64,000 bases of DNA from Promethearchaeota archaeon (GCA_013375495.1 JABXKC010000001.1:1-64000); one strand, 5' to 3'; numbered from the stretch's first letter, positions 43,090-53,549 are shown. Translations and numbers: made by a program. Notes: generated by a model not told the origin, from the letters alone.

Positions 43090-44511
43090 TTAATCTTCAA
43101 TCGATGCTGATTTGGGAAGAGTTTTCAAAATTTCTTTTACATCTATACCAGCTTTCTTAAGCTTTGCGTTTGTAATTAAATAAACAATCACGCCTATCGC
43201 CGCGAAAGGAAAAACGGTTAAGGAAATTATAATAGCCGCTGCTGTTTCGGTAAATATTAGCAATACAAAAATTAAGGAGGAAATCGCTCCTAATACCCCC
43301 AATACCTTCAAAGATCTTAAAGATGGTTTAAAACCAGCTTTTTCATGCCAATCTGGAAATTTTTTTGGAAGAATAATTGCTGCGATGCTTACGGGTATTT
43401 GAAGTATAAGTACAACAACACCTACTACTGCGCTTAAAAGTACTGCAGCACCGTTAACTCCGTAAAAGGGTTCAAGTAATGGGATAAATACTAGAAGAAA
43501 AACAACACCGACAATAAATAGCAGAGTTAACGCGGGAATAGGGGTTTTATGTTTTTCATGAACCTTTCCAAGTCTCTTTGGGAATAAATGTTCTTTTCCA
43601 ATCATCATTATATCTCTAGAAAATGCCATATAGGATGGGTGGAGTGTGGAAGCAATTGCGACAGCGATAAGTATAGCCATAAACACTACAACGCCTTGAG
43701 GTAGTAAGCCTCCGCTTAAAATTAATTCAATGACATTTCCTACGGGTGAGCTATAATTTTGAACTCCCGCAATCATTAGAGCTTGTAAAGTATATAAAAC
43801 TGTAAGAGAAATAATACTTATTAGGAGTGCTCTAGGAATTGTTTTTTTAGGATTTTTTACTTCTCCCGCTACATCTAATATTAATGTAAAACCTGTATAG
43901 GAGAAGAAAAATGTTACTGCGGCAAATAATACGGGCCCAAAGCCTAGCGGAAATAAAGGTTCAAAATTGCTCGGATTAAAAGAGGGAATAGCAGCGATAA
44001 TAAAAATTACCATCACCAAAATATCCCCTACTATAGTAATTATTAATTCTATTAACCCAGATAATTCAATTCTTATCCAATTAAGGAAGTAAAATGCAAC
44101 TAGAACAATTAACCCTACAATAATAGAGAATACTAATTCCGCTTCAGCTGGAATTCCAAAAGCTTGACCTAAAAAAACTCCGAAAGTTGTTGATAAGAAA
44201 GCTAAAGTTGATCCAACTGCCAAAATGATAAGCCAGACAGTCATGAATCCACCAAATTTCCCCGTTAATCTACTACTTATTACATAGGTCCCACCAGATA
44301 TAGGGAATGCTGATCCTAAATAAGCAGAAAGATATGCTATGAAGATTGCTGGAATAACTGCTAAAATATAAGCTAGAAATATTGCGGGACCAGTACTGGA
44401 TAAAATTTCCGCAGGCGATACCCATATTGATGCTCCAATTACCATTCCAATAATAATGAATATTGCCATGGGTAAATTTAAGCCGCGTTTCAATTCTTTT
44501 TCTTCCGTCAT
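43090..44511 (-). CDS. APC-family amino acid permease
   Basis: A 473-residue protein with about 12 membrane segments. The first, M-A-I-F-I-I-I-G-M-V-I-G-A-S-I-W, carries the unwound G-x-x-I-G motif that contacts the amino acid, and A-Y-L-S-A near 58-62 follows. It imports or exchanges amino acids or amines. It converges with the MBL gene and is divergent from the PLP enzyme. Selectivity cannot be read from sequence. Confidence 0.8.
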   Translation of the reverse strand: MTEEKELKRGLNLPMAIFIIIGMVIGASIWVSPAEILSSTGPAIFLAYILAVIPAIFIAYLSAYLGSAFPISGGTYVISSRLTGKFGGFMTVWLIILAVGSTLAFLSTTFGVFLGQAFGIPAEAELVFSIIVGLIVLVAFYFLNWIRIELSGLIELIITIVGDILVMVIFIIAAIPSFNPSNFEPLFPLGFGPVLFAAVTFFFSYTGFTLILDVAGEVKNPKKTIPRALLISIISLTVLYTLQALMIAGVQNYSSPVGNVIELILSGGLLPQGVVVFMAILIAVAIASTLHPSYMAFSRDIMMIGKEHLFPKRLGKVHEKHKTPIPALTLLFIVGVVFLLVFIPLLEPFYGVNGAAVLLSAVVGVVVLILQIPVSIAAIILPKKFPDWHEKAGFKPSLRSLKVLGVLGAISSLIFVLLIFTETAAAIIISLTVFPFAAIGVIVYLITNAKLKKAGIDVKEILKTLPKSASIED

Positions 44512-44597
44512 AATTCAATCACAAATTTGTCTAATTCCTTATTTTAGTGTAGTTGATTTTATATAATTGTAATTTACTTTATCTTTTGGTTAGAGCA

Positions 44598-44605
44598 TAT
44601 ATAAA
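44598..44605 (+). promoter_or_regulatory. TATA box for the PLP enzyme gene
   Basis: TATATAAA lies 49-56 bases before the ATG at 44654, which predicts a start of transcription near 44627-44632. A TTG at 44618 that would extend the frame is therefore ahead of the transcript and can be discarded. Confidence 0.55.
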
Positions 44606-44653
44606 TTTTTAATTTTATTGAATTATAAGATTTTTTTATTATGGCAAATTTTA

Positions 44654-45949
44654 ATGTTCATGGAGAATAAAAAGCCAACTTTGTTTGATGTATATCCAAA
44701 TTTAGAGGGAAAGGTTCCATGGGTATCTTTATTAACGGATACACCGTCTAGGGTTGATCGCTTGAAGGAATTAGAAAATTATTTAGATTTAAAAGGTGGA
44801 GCGATATACTTTAAGCGCGATGATAAAGTACATAATATATATGGTGGAAATAAACCTCGAAAGTTTGAATTTATCTTTGGAGAAGCACTTCTCAAAAAAA
44901 AGAAAGGTATTATTACTTTAGGAGGGATTGGAACGAACCATGGTATAGCATGTGCAATAATAACGAAGAAACTCGGTTTGAAATGCGAGTTGTTTTTATC
45001 TCTCCAACCGTTAACTTGGCATGTTCAGCGATCTCTTTTACTTTATAATTACTTTGGTGCAAAATTACATTTTACTAAGAGTTTTGAATTAGGAATTCTC
45101 AAGAGTTTGCTTTTTAGATTATTTCATCCAAAATATTTTTTAATGTCTATAGGAGGGTCACCATTACTAGGAGTTGGGACGCCCTTAGGATCGATAGGTT
45201 TTATTAACGCTTTATTCGAATTAAAACAGCAAGTCGATCAAGGTTTGCTCCCCGAACCAGATTATATTTTTGTAGCAGCGGGATCGAGTGGAACATCGGC
45301 AGGTCTAACAGCGGGCTGCCAACTTTTAGGATTAAAAACTAAAGTGTATGCTGTAAATGTATCTCAAGATATCGTCGTAAATTCAAAAGCGATTATTAAA
45401 ATCGCGAAGAAAGCTATTAAATACTTGAGAAAAAGAGATGATAGTGTTGAAAATGTAGATATTTCTGAAGAAAATTTCGAAATTATAAAAGGGTATCTAG
45501 GATCGGGGTATGGCGTAAAGACGATTAAGGGTCAAAACGCGGTAGATTTAATTTACAAACTTGAAGGAAAGAAAAGTGATTTCAAACTAGAAACGACATA
45601 TACAGGTAAAACCATGGCAGCAATGCTAGATTTCCTTGGAAAAGAGGAAAATAAATCCAAAAAAGTCCTATTTTGGAACACTTATAATTCGAACAATCTC
45701 GATAAATATCTTAAAGAAACTAAATTTGAGTTTCAAAAATTACCAAAAAAATTCCACAAATATTACACTCGCAAAAAATTTCAGTGTTGGCAAATCACAG
45801 AGTGTCCTGAAGAAATTAGAAACAGATGTAACGCGTATTTAAACCACGAATATAGGTTTTGGAAAGTTTCTGAATGCCAACTAGAAGCATCTAAAAAAGA
45901 AAAAGCAATAAACTATCTAAATGAAATTATACAACTTGAAGACGCGTGA
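44654..45949 (+). CDS. PLP-dependent ACC deaminase/D-cysteine desulfhydrase-family protein with extra C-terminus
   Basis: A 431-residue fold-type II PLP enzyme. F-K-R-D-D and G-G-N-K-P-R-K-F-E-F (the PLP lysine is in G-N-K, near residue 54) come early, G-G-I-G-T-N-H-G binds the substrate carboxylate, and A-A-G-S-S-G-T-S-A-G holds the phosphate. ACC deaminase and D-cysteine desulfhydrase share this order. A tail of about 60 residues, with W-Q-I-T-E-C and W-K-V-S-E-C, is unusual. The start is the ATG at 44654 or 44660, given the TATA box. The actual substrate is open. Confidence 0.7.
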   Translation: MFMENKKPTLFDVYPNLEGKVPWVSLLTDTPSRVDRLKELENYLDLKGGAIYFKRDDKVHNIYGGNKPRKFEFIFGEALLKKKKGIITLGGIGTNHGIACAIITKKLGLKCELFLSLQPLTWHVQRSLLLYNYFGAKLHFTKSFELGILKSLLFRLFHPKYFLMSIGGSPLLGVGTPLGSIGFINALFELKQQVDQGLLPEPDYIFVAAGSSGTSAGLTAGCQLLGLKTKVYAVNVSQDIVVNSKAIIKIAKKAIKYLRKRDDSVENVDISEENFEIIKGYLGSGYGVKTIKGQNAVDLIYKLEGKKSDFKLETTYTGKTMAAMLDFLGKEENKSKKVLFWNTYNSNNLDKYLKETKFEFQKLPKKFHKYYTRKKFQCWQITECPEEIRNRCNAYLNHEYRFWKVSECQLEASKKEKAINYLNEIIQLEDA

Positions 45950-45970
45950 TAGTTTAGATCAAAGAGATAA

Positions 45971-47470
45971 CTATTGACTTAATTTTAATATATTCTCGAT
46001 TATTTTCTTAATTAATGTATATAGCACCCCAACATCAGCAATTCTTAATTTTTCGCTCGGAGAATGTAAATCTTCTACAGTTGGGCCAAGCGAAACCATC
46101 TGAAGCCCACTTACTCTAGTGTTAATCATCCCTGTTTCTAAACCACCATGTATTACCCTAGTTTTTACATTCTTTTTCAATAATTCTTCATACTCCGTTT
46201 TAACATAGTTTAGAAAGTTAGATTCTAGATCCGGGAGCCATTCGGGTAAAATTGGTCTCAAAAACACATCCCAACCTCCGATCTCTCCTAGTTGTTTTAT
46301 AGAGACGCAAAAAGAATTCAATTCGCTTCTTATCATACTTCGCGGATAAAGCCATATTATTTCGGTTTCTTTTTCTGTGTTAATGATACCAAGATTATTG
46401 GAGCTTTCTATAAATTTATCGTAGATAGAGGATTTTTTTAAGACACCATGAGGGATTATATTAACGGTCGAAATTAATAATTTAGATTCATCCTCTGATA
46501 AATGTTTCCTTGAAAGAGCTTTTTTGTATTTTATTTTAAGGTTAGGTTCTAATTTTTCGTAATATTGGAATGTTAATGAAATTTCCTCGTTAAGCATTTC
46601 TTCAAATTTTTTTTTATTTTTTGATAGTATTCCTAGTATTATTGAAGATTTAGCAGGGATTACATTAGATTTTGTTCCACCTTGCCACTTGCTTACGAAG
46701 ATTTTCATTTCTTGTGAAATATTTGATAATATCCTACCTGCTAACTTGTTGGCATTAGCTCGTGGAAAGTGTATATCTTCTCCGGAGTGCCCACTTAATA
46801 ATCCTTGAACTGAAATTTCATAGAATTCTAATTCATCACTTTCTTTGGTGTCTATCCAATTAAATTTCTTTGAAAATCTTATTCGTCTTCCACAAACGGA
46901 ACCAATTACAATATCTCCTAAAGGACCACCATCGAGATTAATCATCAATTTACTTTGTATATCAAGAGCTACAGGGTCTAATTGAGTGGCCCCATCAAAA
47001 CCATCTTCCTCATTTACAGTAAGCAAAACCTCAATTGGACCATGGGTTTTTATAGATTGATCAACTAAAGCGGCTAGTGCTAGTGCAATACCAATACCGT
47101 CATCAGCACCTAGTGTAGTTCCATCAGCATCTACCCATTCAAGGTTGTCTTGAATTCTAATTGGGATTCCAGAGTTCATAAAATCGAATCCTTCAGGTTT
47201 ATCTGTTTCACAAACCATATCCATATGCGCTTGAAGTACTATTGAAGATGCTGATTCCATTCCTTTTGTAGCAGTTTTTTTAATTAAAATGTTGCCAACA
47301 GAATCTTGATTAATACTAAATTCTAAACTTTTTAACTTAGCTTGCTCCTTTAACCAAGATTTAATTTTATTTCGAATCATTTCTTCATGTTTCGAGGGTC
47401 GAGGTGTACTAGAAATTATGTATTCGAATATGTTCCAGACGATTTTGGGTTCTAAATTTTCCAACACCAT
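45971..47470 (-). CDS. pepD: PepD-like aminoacyl-histidine dipeptidase (M20)
   Basis: A 499-residue M20/M28-type metallopeptidase. V-L-Q-A-H-M-D-M-V-C (73-82) carries the first zinc His and Asp, G-A-D-D-G-I-G (118-124) the bridging Asp, and N-E-E-D-G (154-158) the base Glu and metal ligand. C-terminal H-S-P-S-E has the last His. PepD cuts dipeptides such as Xaa-His in the cytoplasm, and the length matches. It is a single gene on the minus strand. Confidence 0.88.
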   Translation of the reverse strand: MVLENLEPKIVWNIFEYIISSTPRPSKHEEMIRNKIKSWLKEQAKLKSLEFSINQDSVGNILIKKTATKGMESASSIVLQAHMDMVCETDKPEGFDFMNSGIPIRIQDNLEWVDADGTTLGADDGIGIALALAALVDQSIKTHGPIEVLLTVNEEDGFDGATQLDPVALDIQSKLMINLDGGPLGDIVIGSVCGRRIRFSKKFNWIDTKESDELEFYEISVQGLLSGHSGEDIHFPRANANKLAGRILSNISQEMKIFVSKWQGGTKSNVIPAKSSIILGILSKNKKKFEEMLNEEISLTFQYYEKLEPNLKIKYKKALSRKHLSEDESKLLISTVNIIPHGVLKKSSIYDKFIESSNNLGIINTEKETEIIWLYPRSMIRSELNSFCVSIKQLGEIGGWDVFLRPILPEWLPDLESNFLNYVKTEYEELLKKNVKTRVIHGGLETGMINTRVSGLQMVSLGPTVEDLHSPSEKLRIADVGVLYTLIKKIIENILKLSQ

Positions 47471-47758
47471 AAATTATATTTTGGTCTATTGTTATTTAAT
47501 CTTATAATTTGGAGTCGTTTTCAAAATTCTTTAAGAGGGTCTCGGAAAATTAGACAAAAAAGTTTATATTTTAATCTTCCCGACTTTTCACAATTTATTT
47601 GATTTAGAAAGAGATTAGATTTTTTGAGTTGATGAAAATACCATGGATTATTAATGAGGGCAAGTTTAATTTAGTTTCTTAAAACAAATAAATTCTATAT
47701 TTGTGGTTGTTTTCAAAGCAAAATCTTTTTTCGTTTTAAATATTCTTATCAGTCAAAT

Positions 47759-48706
47759 ATGCTACTTACCTATGTATTGCTTTTTGTAATGATTTTTTTC
47801 TGGGGTTTTTCATTCATAATTGTAGATATAGCTATGGATTTTGTTACACCGCTATCGATAGGGTTGTATCGGTTAATGGTTGCAGCTATTTCAATGATTT
47901 TAATTGATTTTTGCTTTAAAAAGAAATTCAAGAATAAAATTATCGTAAAATCTAACAATACCATCAAAAACGAAACAGAAAGGAATTACTGGTTGTACAT
48001 CGTGTTAGCTAGTTTAGCTGGAGTATCCTTGTACCTTATTATTATTTACTCTGCTATTTCCTTGATTGGTCCATCATTACCCGTACTTGTGGATTGTTTA
48101 ATCAACCCTATTCTTATTAGTTTACTTTCGCTTTTCATTTTTAAAGAAAAATTGAGTAAGAATAAGGTTATTGGTTTCATAATTGCTTCTATCGGAGCTT
48201 ATTTATTAATTACTGGAGGTAACATCGGGGTTCTTCAACCTGATTCGCCTAATTTTATAGGATATGTCCTTGCACTTTTAGCTCCTCTGATGTGGTCATT
48301 TTATACCATTGCTATAAAAAAAGTGAAACCGTTTGACAAGGTTAAGAACGATTTTAAAAATCTAAAGTATATTTCCATTTTTGGATGTATAGAGTTCTTC
48401 ATACTAATTATAATTACTGGACAATTGAATATTTTTCTAAATAACTTCTTTAACCTTATTGTTTTTCTGTGTGCTTTATATTTAGGTTTGGGAGCATTTG
48501 TAATTGGTTATTACATTTGGAGCTACTCTCTTAAAAAATTAAGGTCTTCAAGCGTTGCATCATTTCTGTATTTGCAGCCATTCATAACTCTAATTTTTTC
48601 GATAATTTTTCAAAGAAACGATGTTATAGCTTTGTGGAACATTATAGGGGGTTTAATTGTTATGGTAGCATTAGTTATAATAAATTATAAAAAACAAGAA
48701 TTATAA
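47759..48706 (+). CDS. EamA/DMT-type transporter
   Basis: A 315-residue membrane protein with ten predicted spans in two EamA halves (about 1-145 and 165-310). The first helix F-F-W-G-F-S-F and the P-x-x-x-x-L...F-K-E-K-L motif near 125 are family hallmarks. It exports metabolites or amino acids; the cargo is unknown. It is 37 bases ahead of the enoyl-CoA hydratase gene. Confidence 0.8.
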   Translation: MLLTYVLLFVMIFFWGFSFIIVDIAMDFVTPLSIGLYRLMVAAISMILIDFCFKKKFKNKIIVKSNNTIKNETERNYWLYIVLASLAGVSLYLIIIYSAISLIGPSLPVLVDCLINPILISLLSLFIFKEKLSKNKVIGFIIASIGAYLLITGGNIGVLQPDSPNFIGYVLALLAPLMWSFYTIAIKKVKPFDKVKNDFKNLKYISIFGCIEFFILIIITGQLNIFLNNFFNLIVFLCALYLGLGAFVIGYYIWSYSLKKLRSSSVASFLYLQPFITLIFSIIFQRNDVIALWNIIGGLIVMVALVIINYKKQEL

Positions 48707-48743
48707 TAGACCGTCTAAATAGATATGTTGAGAAGGATACCTT

Positions 48744-49511
48744 ATGAATGATATTGTATTATATGAGAAAAGTGGAGATATTGGAAAAATAACTTTAAAT
48801 AAACCAGAAGAAAGAAATACAATTACATTAGATGTGCTAAAGAAACTAATAGAAGTCTTTGATACGAGTGCTGAAAACAAAGACGTTTGCGTTATTTATG
48901 CTGCTAAGGGTAAGCATTTTACGGTAGGAGCTGATCTAAAGTATGGATACGAATTGCTAACAAATAAAGAGCGCCTTGCTGAGGCAATAGAGTATCTTGA
49001 ATTTTGGCAAATATTGACGCGAAAAATGATTGCTCATCCAGGCATCATAATTGTGGGTTATCATGGGTGGGTAATAGGTGGCGGATTTGAACATACGCTT
49101 GTCTGTGATTATAAAATAGCAGCAGAAGATACAAGAATTATGCTTCCTGAACTCGGGGTAGGACTTTTCTTTTCAAATGCATCAACAAAACTTTTACCTA
49201 GAATAATTGGAGAAGCAAGAGCCAAAGAATTGATGATAATGGGTAAAGAACTTTCCGCTGAAGAAGCTCATAGAATAGGGCTAGTTAATCAACTATGTCC
49301 AACACCAAGCTTACCAAGAATCTTAAAAAAAACGGCAAACCTGATTGTCTCAAAGGATCATCTAGCATTAAAATACGCGAAAGCATTTATTAACGAAAAT
49401 CAAGACTTAAGTATAGAATCAGTCTTAGCACGCGAATTAATCGCAATGATTACAACAGGTCAAACAGATGAGCTTAAAAGAAGACTTGCTAAATTTGTCA
49501 AGAAAAAATAG
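48744..49511 (+). CDS. Enoyl-CoA hydratase/isomerase
   Basis: A 255-residue crotonase-fold protein. The oxyanion-hole segments are A-K-G-K-H-F-T-V-G-A-D-L-K (54-66) and G-W-V-I-G-G-G-F-E (107-115). Both catalytic Glu residues appear conserved, in G-G-G-F-E and L-P-E-L-G. It hydrates enoyl-CoA or shifts its double bond. It lies about 1 kb from 4-hydroxybutyryl-CoA dehydratase on the opposite strand, whose product crotonyl-CoA would be a natural substrate. Confidence 0.82.
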   Translation: MNDIVLYEKSGDIGKITLNKPEERNTITLDVLKKLIEVFDTSAENKDVCVIYAAKGKHFTVGADLKYGYELLTNKERLAEAIEYLEFWQILTRKMIAHPGIIIVGYHGWVIGGGFEHTLVCDYKIAAEDTRIMLPELGVGLFFSNASTKLLPRIIGEARAKELMIMGKELSAEEAHRIGLVNQLCPTPSLPRILKKTANLIVSKDHLALKYAKAFINENQDLSIESVLARELIAMITTGQTDELKRRLAKFVKKK

Positions 49512-49515
49512 CAAT

Positions 49516-50394
49516 CTATTCTAATTTCCATATTCTAATTTTCTTATCAGCAGCACCCATTAACAAATTTTTACCATCGGGAGAGAAACATAAGGAATCT
49601 ACGCCTTTAGGTTTTACTTCAATTGTTCCTAATAGCTCACCATCATTAATATTCCAGATTTGCACTTTATAATCAAAACCGATACCAATCATTTTCGAAT
49701 CAGATGATATAACATGAGGGCGAGGAAATTTAGTTTCAAATTGAACAGTATTAAGTAGTTCCCAATTTTTGGGATTCCATATCTTTAATGATTCAGAACC
49801 AATCGAAACAAAGAATTTACCGTCAGGTGTATATCGCGCTCCAGAAACGACGATTTTGTGCTCTTTTACGCTCTTCAGTAATTCCCCTGAGTGTATCTTC
49901 CAGAGATGAAAAGAATCTCCAAGACCTCCTCCTATCAAAATCTTACCGTCCGGTGAAAACCTAACTGAAGTTACATTTCTCTCGAAAGCATTAATGGTTA
50001 GAAGATCGCTTCCATCACTAGCGTTCCATAACTTAATTTTTCCATCATATGACCCTGTAGCAATAATTTTTGAATCGGGTGATAGTTCAGCAGCAATTAA
50101 TGTTTTTTTATGCCCTTTTATTGTATGCAAAACATTCCCAGAGGAAAAATCCCATACTTTAGCTGTTAAATCCGTGGAACTGGTGGCAAATTTTAAGCCA
50201 TCTGTAGCCATAGATATCGAATTCACACTTTTAGAATGTTCTTCTAATGTTTTAAGTAGTTCATATGAAGGTATTTTCCAATATTTTATCAGGTTATCCA
50301 TACCCGTAGATATTAGTGTTGAATTATCTGGAGTAATTGCAAGTCCTAATACATAATTTGAGTGAGCTTGAAATGTTTTTACTAATTCAAACAT
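49516..50394 (-). CDS. WD40-repeat protein (seven blades)
   Basis: A 292-residue protein made entirely of seven WD40 repeats of about 40 residues, each with a V-x-S-x-x-F-S-P-D-G-K-type strand and a final I-x-L-W/I-x-I-W strand. This suits one closed seven-blade propeller without extra domains. Such propellers are protein-interaction platforms. No signal peptide or membrane span is visible, so it is cytoplasmic. It converges on the enoyl-CoA hydratase gene with four bases between stops. Confidence 0.85.
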   Translation of the reverse strand: MFELVKTFQAHSNYVLGLAITPDNSTLISTGMDNLIKYWKIPSYELLKTLEEHSKSVNSISMATDGLKFATSSTDLTAKVWDFSSGNVLHTIKGHKKTLIAAELSPDSKIIATGSYDGKIKLWNASDGSDLLTINAFERNVTSVRFSPDGKILIGGGLGDSFHLWKIHSGELLKSVKEHKIVVSGARYTPDGKFFVSIGSESLKIWNPKNWELLNTVQFETKFPRPHVISSDSKMIGIGFDYKVQIWNINDGELLGTIEVKPKGVDSLCFSPDGKNLLMGAADKKIRIWKLE

Positions 50395-50529
50395 ATTTAG
50401 ACACCTCTTTTTTGAAGAGCATTTTAATTCTTCTATAATCGAATTAGAATTTTATATCTTTAGTTTAAGAATTATAAACATTAGCCTAATACTAAGAATA
50501 AAAAATTAGAAAGGGAAAAAAAATATATA

Positions 50530-52068
50530 TTAACAGTCTTTTTCTATCTTCTTTCCTTTCATTGCTTTTCTGAACTTCTCGAGTTGTTTTCGAGGAGTCA
50601 CAGTTGGTCTTTCGTATCTTTTCAAGCTAGATCTAATCCCAAAGAGGTATTTTGAGATATTTTTCAATTTTTCAGTATCGTAACGCATCATCATCGTAAT
50701 TGTTTCCATAGCAGGACTTCCTCCGCCATGTAATCCTGCAACTTGTAGAAGTCCAGCAATTTCTGAAACGGCAAAAGCTTCAATTCCTTTAAAGCAACGT
50801 AAGACATTTTCTGGTTTAACTCTTGGGTTTCTCTGCAAATATTTCATCGCAAGCTCTCCTACATCTTCGGAAAAGAACGATGCTTCAAAAGGTAATGTCG
50901 CGATAAGCCCACCGGAAAGATCTGCTAAAATTTTATATTCTTCATATATCATTTCACCAGCAAGTCTCCTTCCAGCGTTAGTTAAGATTTCATCTGGGAC
51001 TTGAGTGCCTGAAGGGGCTTTTTCAGAATGTTTCGCACTGGACTCTCCAGCTGCAAAGACTAGTTCTGCTGTACCTATGAGATGAGAGAGTTTATCTTGA
51101 ACATGCGATGTTTTTTCAATTCCATTGTATTCCGCAACCAAAGCTGCAGCGCTAGCTATTACTTCCGATACTGCAGGTTTGCAACCAGTATAACTGTGGC
51201 GATGATAATGGGCAAACATTAGCGCTAAAAAGCCAGCATAAGCAGTTTGTCTAGGGTCTCCGTGACCATTTAAAAATACTCTTTCTTTGGGAACAAACAC
51301 ATCATCAAAAATGATAAAAGTCTCTGCATCTCCAAATTTTGCCGCGGGTGAATCCAAATGTTCTCCCAACCTAAAGCTTGCAGGTCTAGTTAATAATTTT
51401 ACTCCCTCCCAATCTGCGGGTAAGGCAAAAGCTACCGCGTAATCTTTATCTTCTGGGCCCATATACCTACATGGGACCACAATCATCTCATCTGCGTATG
51501 GTGTGTTAGTAATATTTATTTTACACCCTCTGACGACAATGCCATCTTCTCTTGTTTCGATTACCCTTAAGTACTGGTCTGGATCTACCTGTTCGTGTGG
51601 TCTCTTCAATCGGTCTCCTTTAGGATCAGTTTGAGCTGCGCTTCCTACTAAATCGTTCTCTTGAAAGTACTCTAAAAATTTCTTAAATCTTTCATAGTGA
51701 TCGGTTCCCAAAGCTTGATCTAGTTCGTACGTAATTACGGAAAGAGCGTTCATAGCATCGATACCCATGCAACGCTGGATACAACCACCAACGCGATGAC
51801 AGAGTAATCGGGTCATCAACTGCTTTTTTAAGAGATCATCTTCGCTCTGATGGATGTGGGTAAACCTGTTTATTTTTTTTCCGGTTAAATGAGAGTTTAC
51901 TACACATAAATCTTCGAACTCTTCGTCGTGAGCACAATCAAAGGTAACTTTCACGATATTCATCCCTCCTCGTAGTCTGGGGTCGTCTCGGCCTACTACT
52001 TCGTCACCAATATAAATATTCGGTTTCATTTTTAGCAGTCTATTATAATAATCTTCGAACGTTTTCAA
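50530..52068 (-). CDS. abfD: 4-hydroxybutyryl-CoA dehydratase
   Basis: A 512-residue flavin and [4Fe-4S] enzyme. The cluster ligands of the Clostridium enzyme (C99, C103, H292, C299) all have counterparts shifted by three: C96-x3-C100, H289 and C296, the last followed by Lys297. It removes water from 4-hydroxybutyryl-CoA to give crotonyl-CoA, in aminobutyrate fermentation and in the 3-hydroxypropionate/4-hydroxybutyrate carbon-fixation cycle. Length and motifs are full. A 4-hydroxyphenylacetate 3-monooxygenase would lack the cluster ligands. It is divergent from the M24 gene. Confidence 0.9.
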   Translation of the reverse strand: MKTFEDYYNRLLKMKPNIYIGDEVVGRDDPRLRGGMNIVKVTFDCAHDEEFEDLCVVNSHLTGKKINRFTHIHQSEDDLLKKQLMTRLLCHRVGGCIQRCMGIDAMNALSVITYELDQALGTDHYERFKKFLEYFQENDLVGSAAQTDPKGDRLKRPHEQVDPDQYLRVIETREDGIVVRGCKINITNTPYADEMIVVPCRYMGPEDKDYAVAFALPADWEGVKLLTRPASFRLGEHLDSPAAKFGDAETFIIFDDVFVPKERVFLNGHGDPRQTAYAGFLALMFAHYHRHSYTGCKPAVSEVIASAAALVAEYNGIEKTSHVQDKLSHLIGTAELVFAAGESSAKHSEKAPSGTQVPDEILTNAGRRLAGEMIYEEYKILADLSGGLIATLPFEASFFSEDVGELAMKYLQRNPRVKPENVLRCFKGIEAFAVSEIAGLLQVAGLHGGGSPAMETITMMMRYDTEKLKNISKYLFGIRSSLKRYERPTVTPRKQLEKFRKAMKGKKIEKDC

Positions 52069-52261
52069 TTTCTTTATCCTCCTTACTTTTCATTTTTAAA
52101 TTTACTTTATTTTCAATTAATATTTAAGAATTTTCGCATGATTTAAAGATTATCGCTATAATTCTTGCCTAAATTCCATGAAGATTTAATATCTGGTAAG
52201 TTTTTTAAACAAAAATTCTTATTCAAATTTATAATTACGAAAATTAGTTGAGATAAAACTC

Positions 52262-53425
52262 ATGGATATTAAGATAAAAGGAATAACAGCACCTCCAAGT
52301 CGAGATGAACTTTCTAGTCGTTTAGAAAAATTAAGGAAAATGATGAAAGAAGAGAATTTAGATTATTATGTGTCGTTTGATCCTGTAAACATATATTATT
52401 TAACTAACTTTGCTAATAACGTACATGAACGCCCATTTCTCCTTATTATAGAAAGAGAAGGAATCCCAAAAATGGTAGTCCCTCTCTTAGAAAAAAGCCA
52501 TGTTGAATCGAGAACGCTTTGCGATTTAGATTTTTACAGTTATTACGAATTTCCCGCACCTTTTGGAGAGAATTGGTACGATATATACCAACCCCTAATT
52601 GACTCTGACAAAAGAGTCGGAATCGAATCTGCACTACCCTCAGGGATTGCTGATAAAACGCCTGGAAAAAAGATTATCACTGATATAGTAGACGAAATAC
52701 GTATTATTAAAACAAATTACGAAATAGGGAGATGTGTACATGCGTGCAAAATTGTAAATAGAGGACACAAAGAACTTCTTAAAATGTGTAAACCGGGATT
52801 ACACGAGTTTTCTTTGTATCAAAAAATTACAGGATCCATGACTTCGAAAATAATTACGGATATACCAGGCGCCAATTTCATAGTTTGTAAGACTGTTGCA
52901 GCAGTATGGCCACCATCTTTTTCTCACGACCCGCATATTATACCAAAAATTTTTGCCGAGATGGAAGAGGGGGGACCGCATGTATCAATAGTTACTGCGC
53001 AAGTAGACGGGTATGGGGTTGAAATAGAAAGAACATTCTTCTTAGGACATGTACCTGAAAAAGCTAAGAAACCCTTTGAGGTGATGTTCCAGGCTAGAGA
53101 ATTAGCTTATAGTATGTTAAAACCGGGAACAATCATGAGTGAAATTGATAAGAAAGTAAGAAAGTTTATAACGGAGAAGGGTTATGGTGATTATATTATT
53201 CATCGAACGGGGCATGGACTTGGAATTACGGGTCATGAGGCGCCTTATTTAGCTGAAGGGTACGATAGACCCCTCGAACTAAATATGTTAATTAGTGTTG
53301 AACCGGGGATATATATTCCAGGATTGGGGGGTTTTCGTCATTCTGATTCGGTGCTAATATCAAATGATGGATATGTTAAATTAACAAAAGCTCCAGAAAC
53401 ACTCGATGATGTAATTTTTGCATAA
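52262..53425 (+). CDS. M24-family (prolidase/creatinase-fold) protein without a full metal site
   Basis: A 387-residue pita-bread fold protein with the N-terminal creatinase domain (about 10-150) and a C-terminal catalytic domain. The substrate His is in T-G-H-G (H318). Of the five dimetal ligands of prolidases, the first Asp is Ile243, the second is Glu254, the His is H318, the Glu is E347 (V-E-P-G) and the last Glu is Ser361. So metal binding is probably lost, as in creatinase, which works without metal. Creatinase or ectoine-hydrolase-like activity on a small C-N bond is a reasonable reading. It is divergent from abfD. Confidence 0.7.
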   Translation: MDIKIKGITAPPSRDELSSRLEKLRKMMKEENLDYYVSFDPVNIYYLTNFANNVHERPFLLIIEREGIPKMVVPLLEKSHVESRTLCDLDFYSYYEFPAPFGENWYDIYQPLIDSDKRVGIESALPSGIADKTPGKKIITDIVDEIRIIKTNYEIGRCVHACKIVNRGHKELLKMCKPGLHEFSLYQKITGSMTSKIITDIPGANFIVCKTVAAVWPPSFSHDPHIIPKIFAEMEEGGPHVSIVTAQVDGYGVEIERTFFLGHVPEKAKKPFEVMFQARELAYSMLKPGTIMSEIDKKVRKFITEKGYGDYIIHRTGHGLGITGHEAPYLAEGYDRPLELNMLISVEPGIYIPGLGGFRHSDSVLISNDGYVKLTKAPETLDDVIFA

Positions 53426-53549
53426 AAGCTGAGTTATGGATTATTAAACCTCTCTGATTATCTGGGCTAAATCTCTTCATAAAGAAGGCTTTGGAATATT
53501 CCCGTTTATATATCCCATTGGTAGAAATATTGATCCAGTTAATTGAAAA

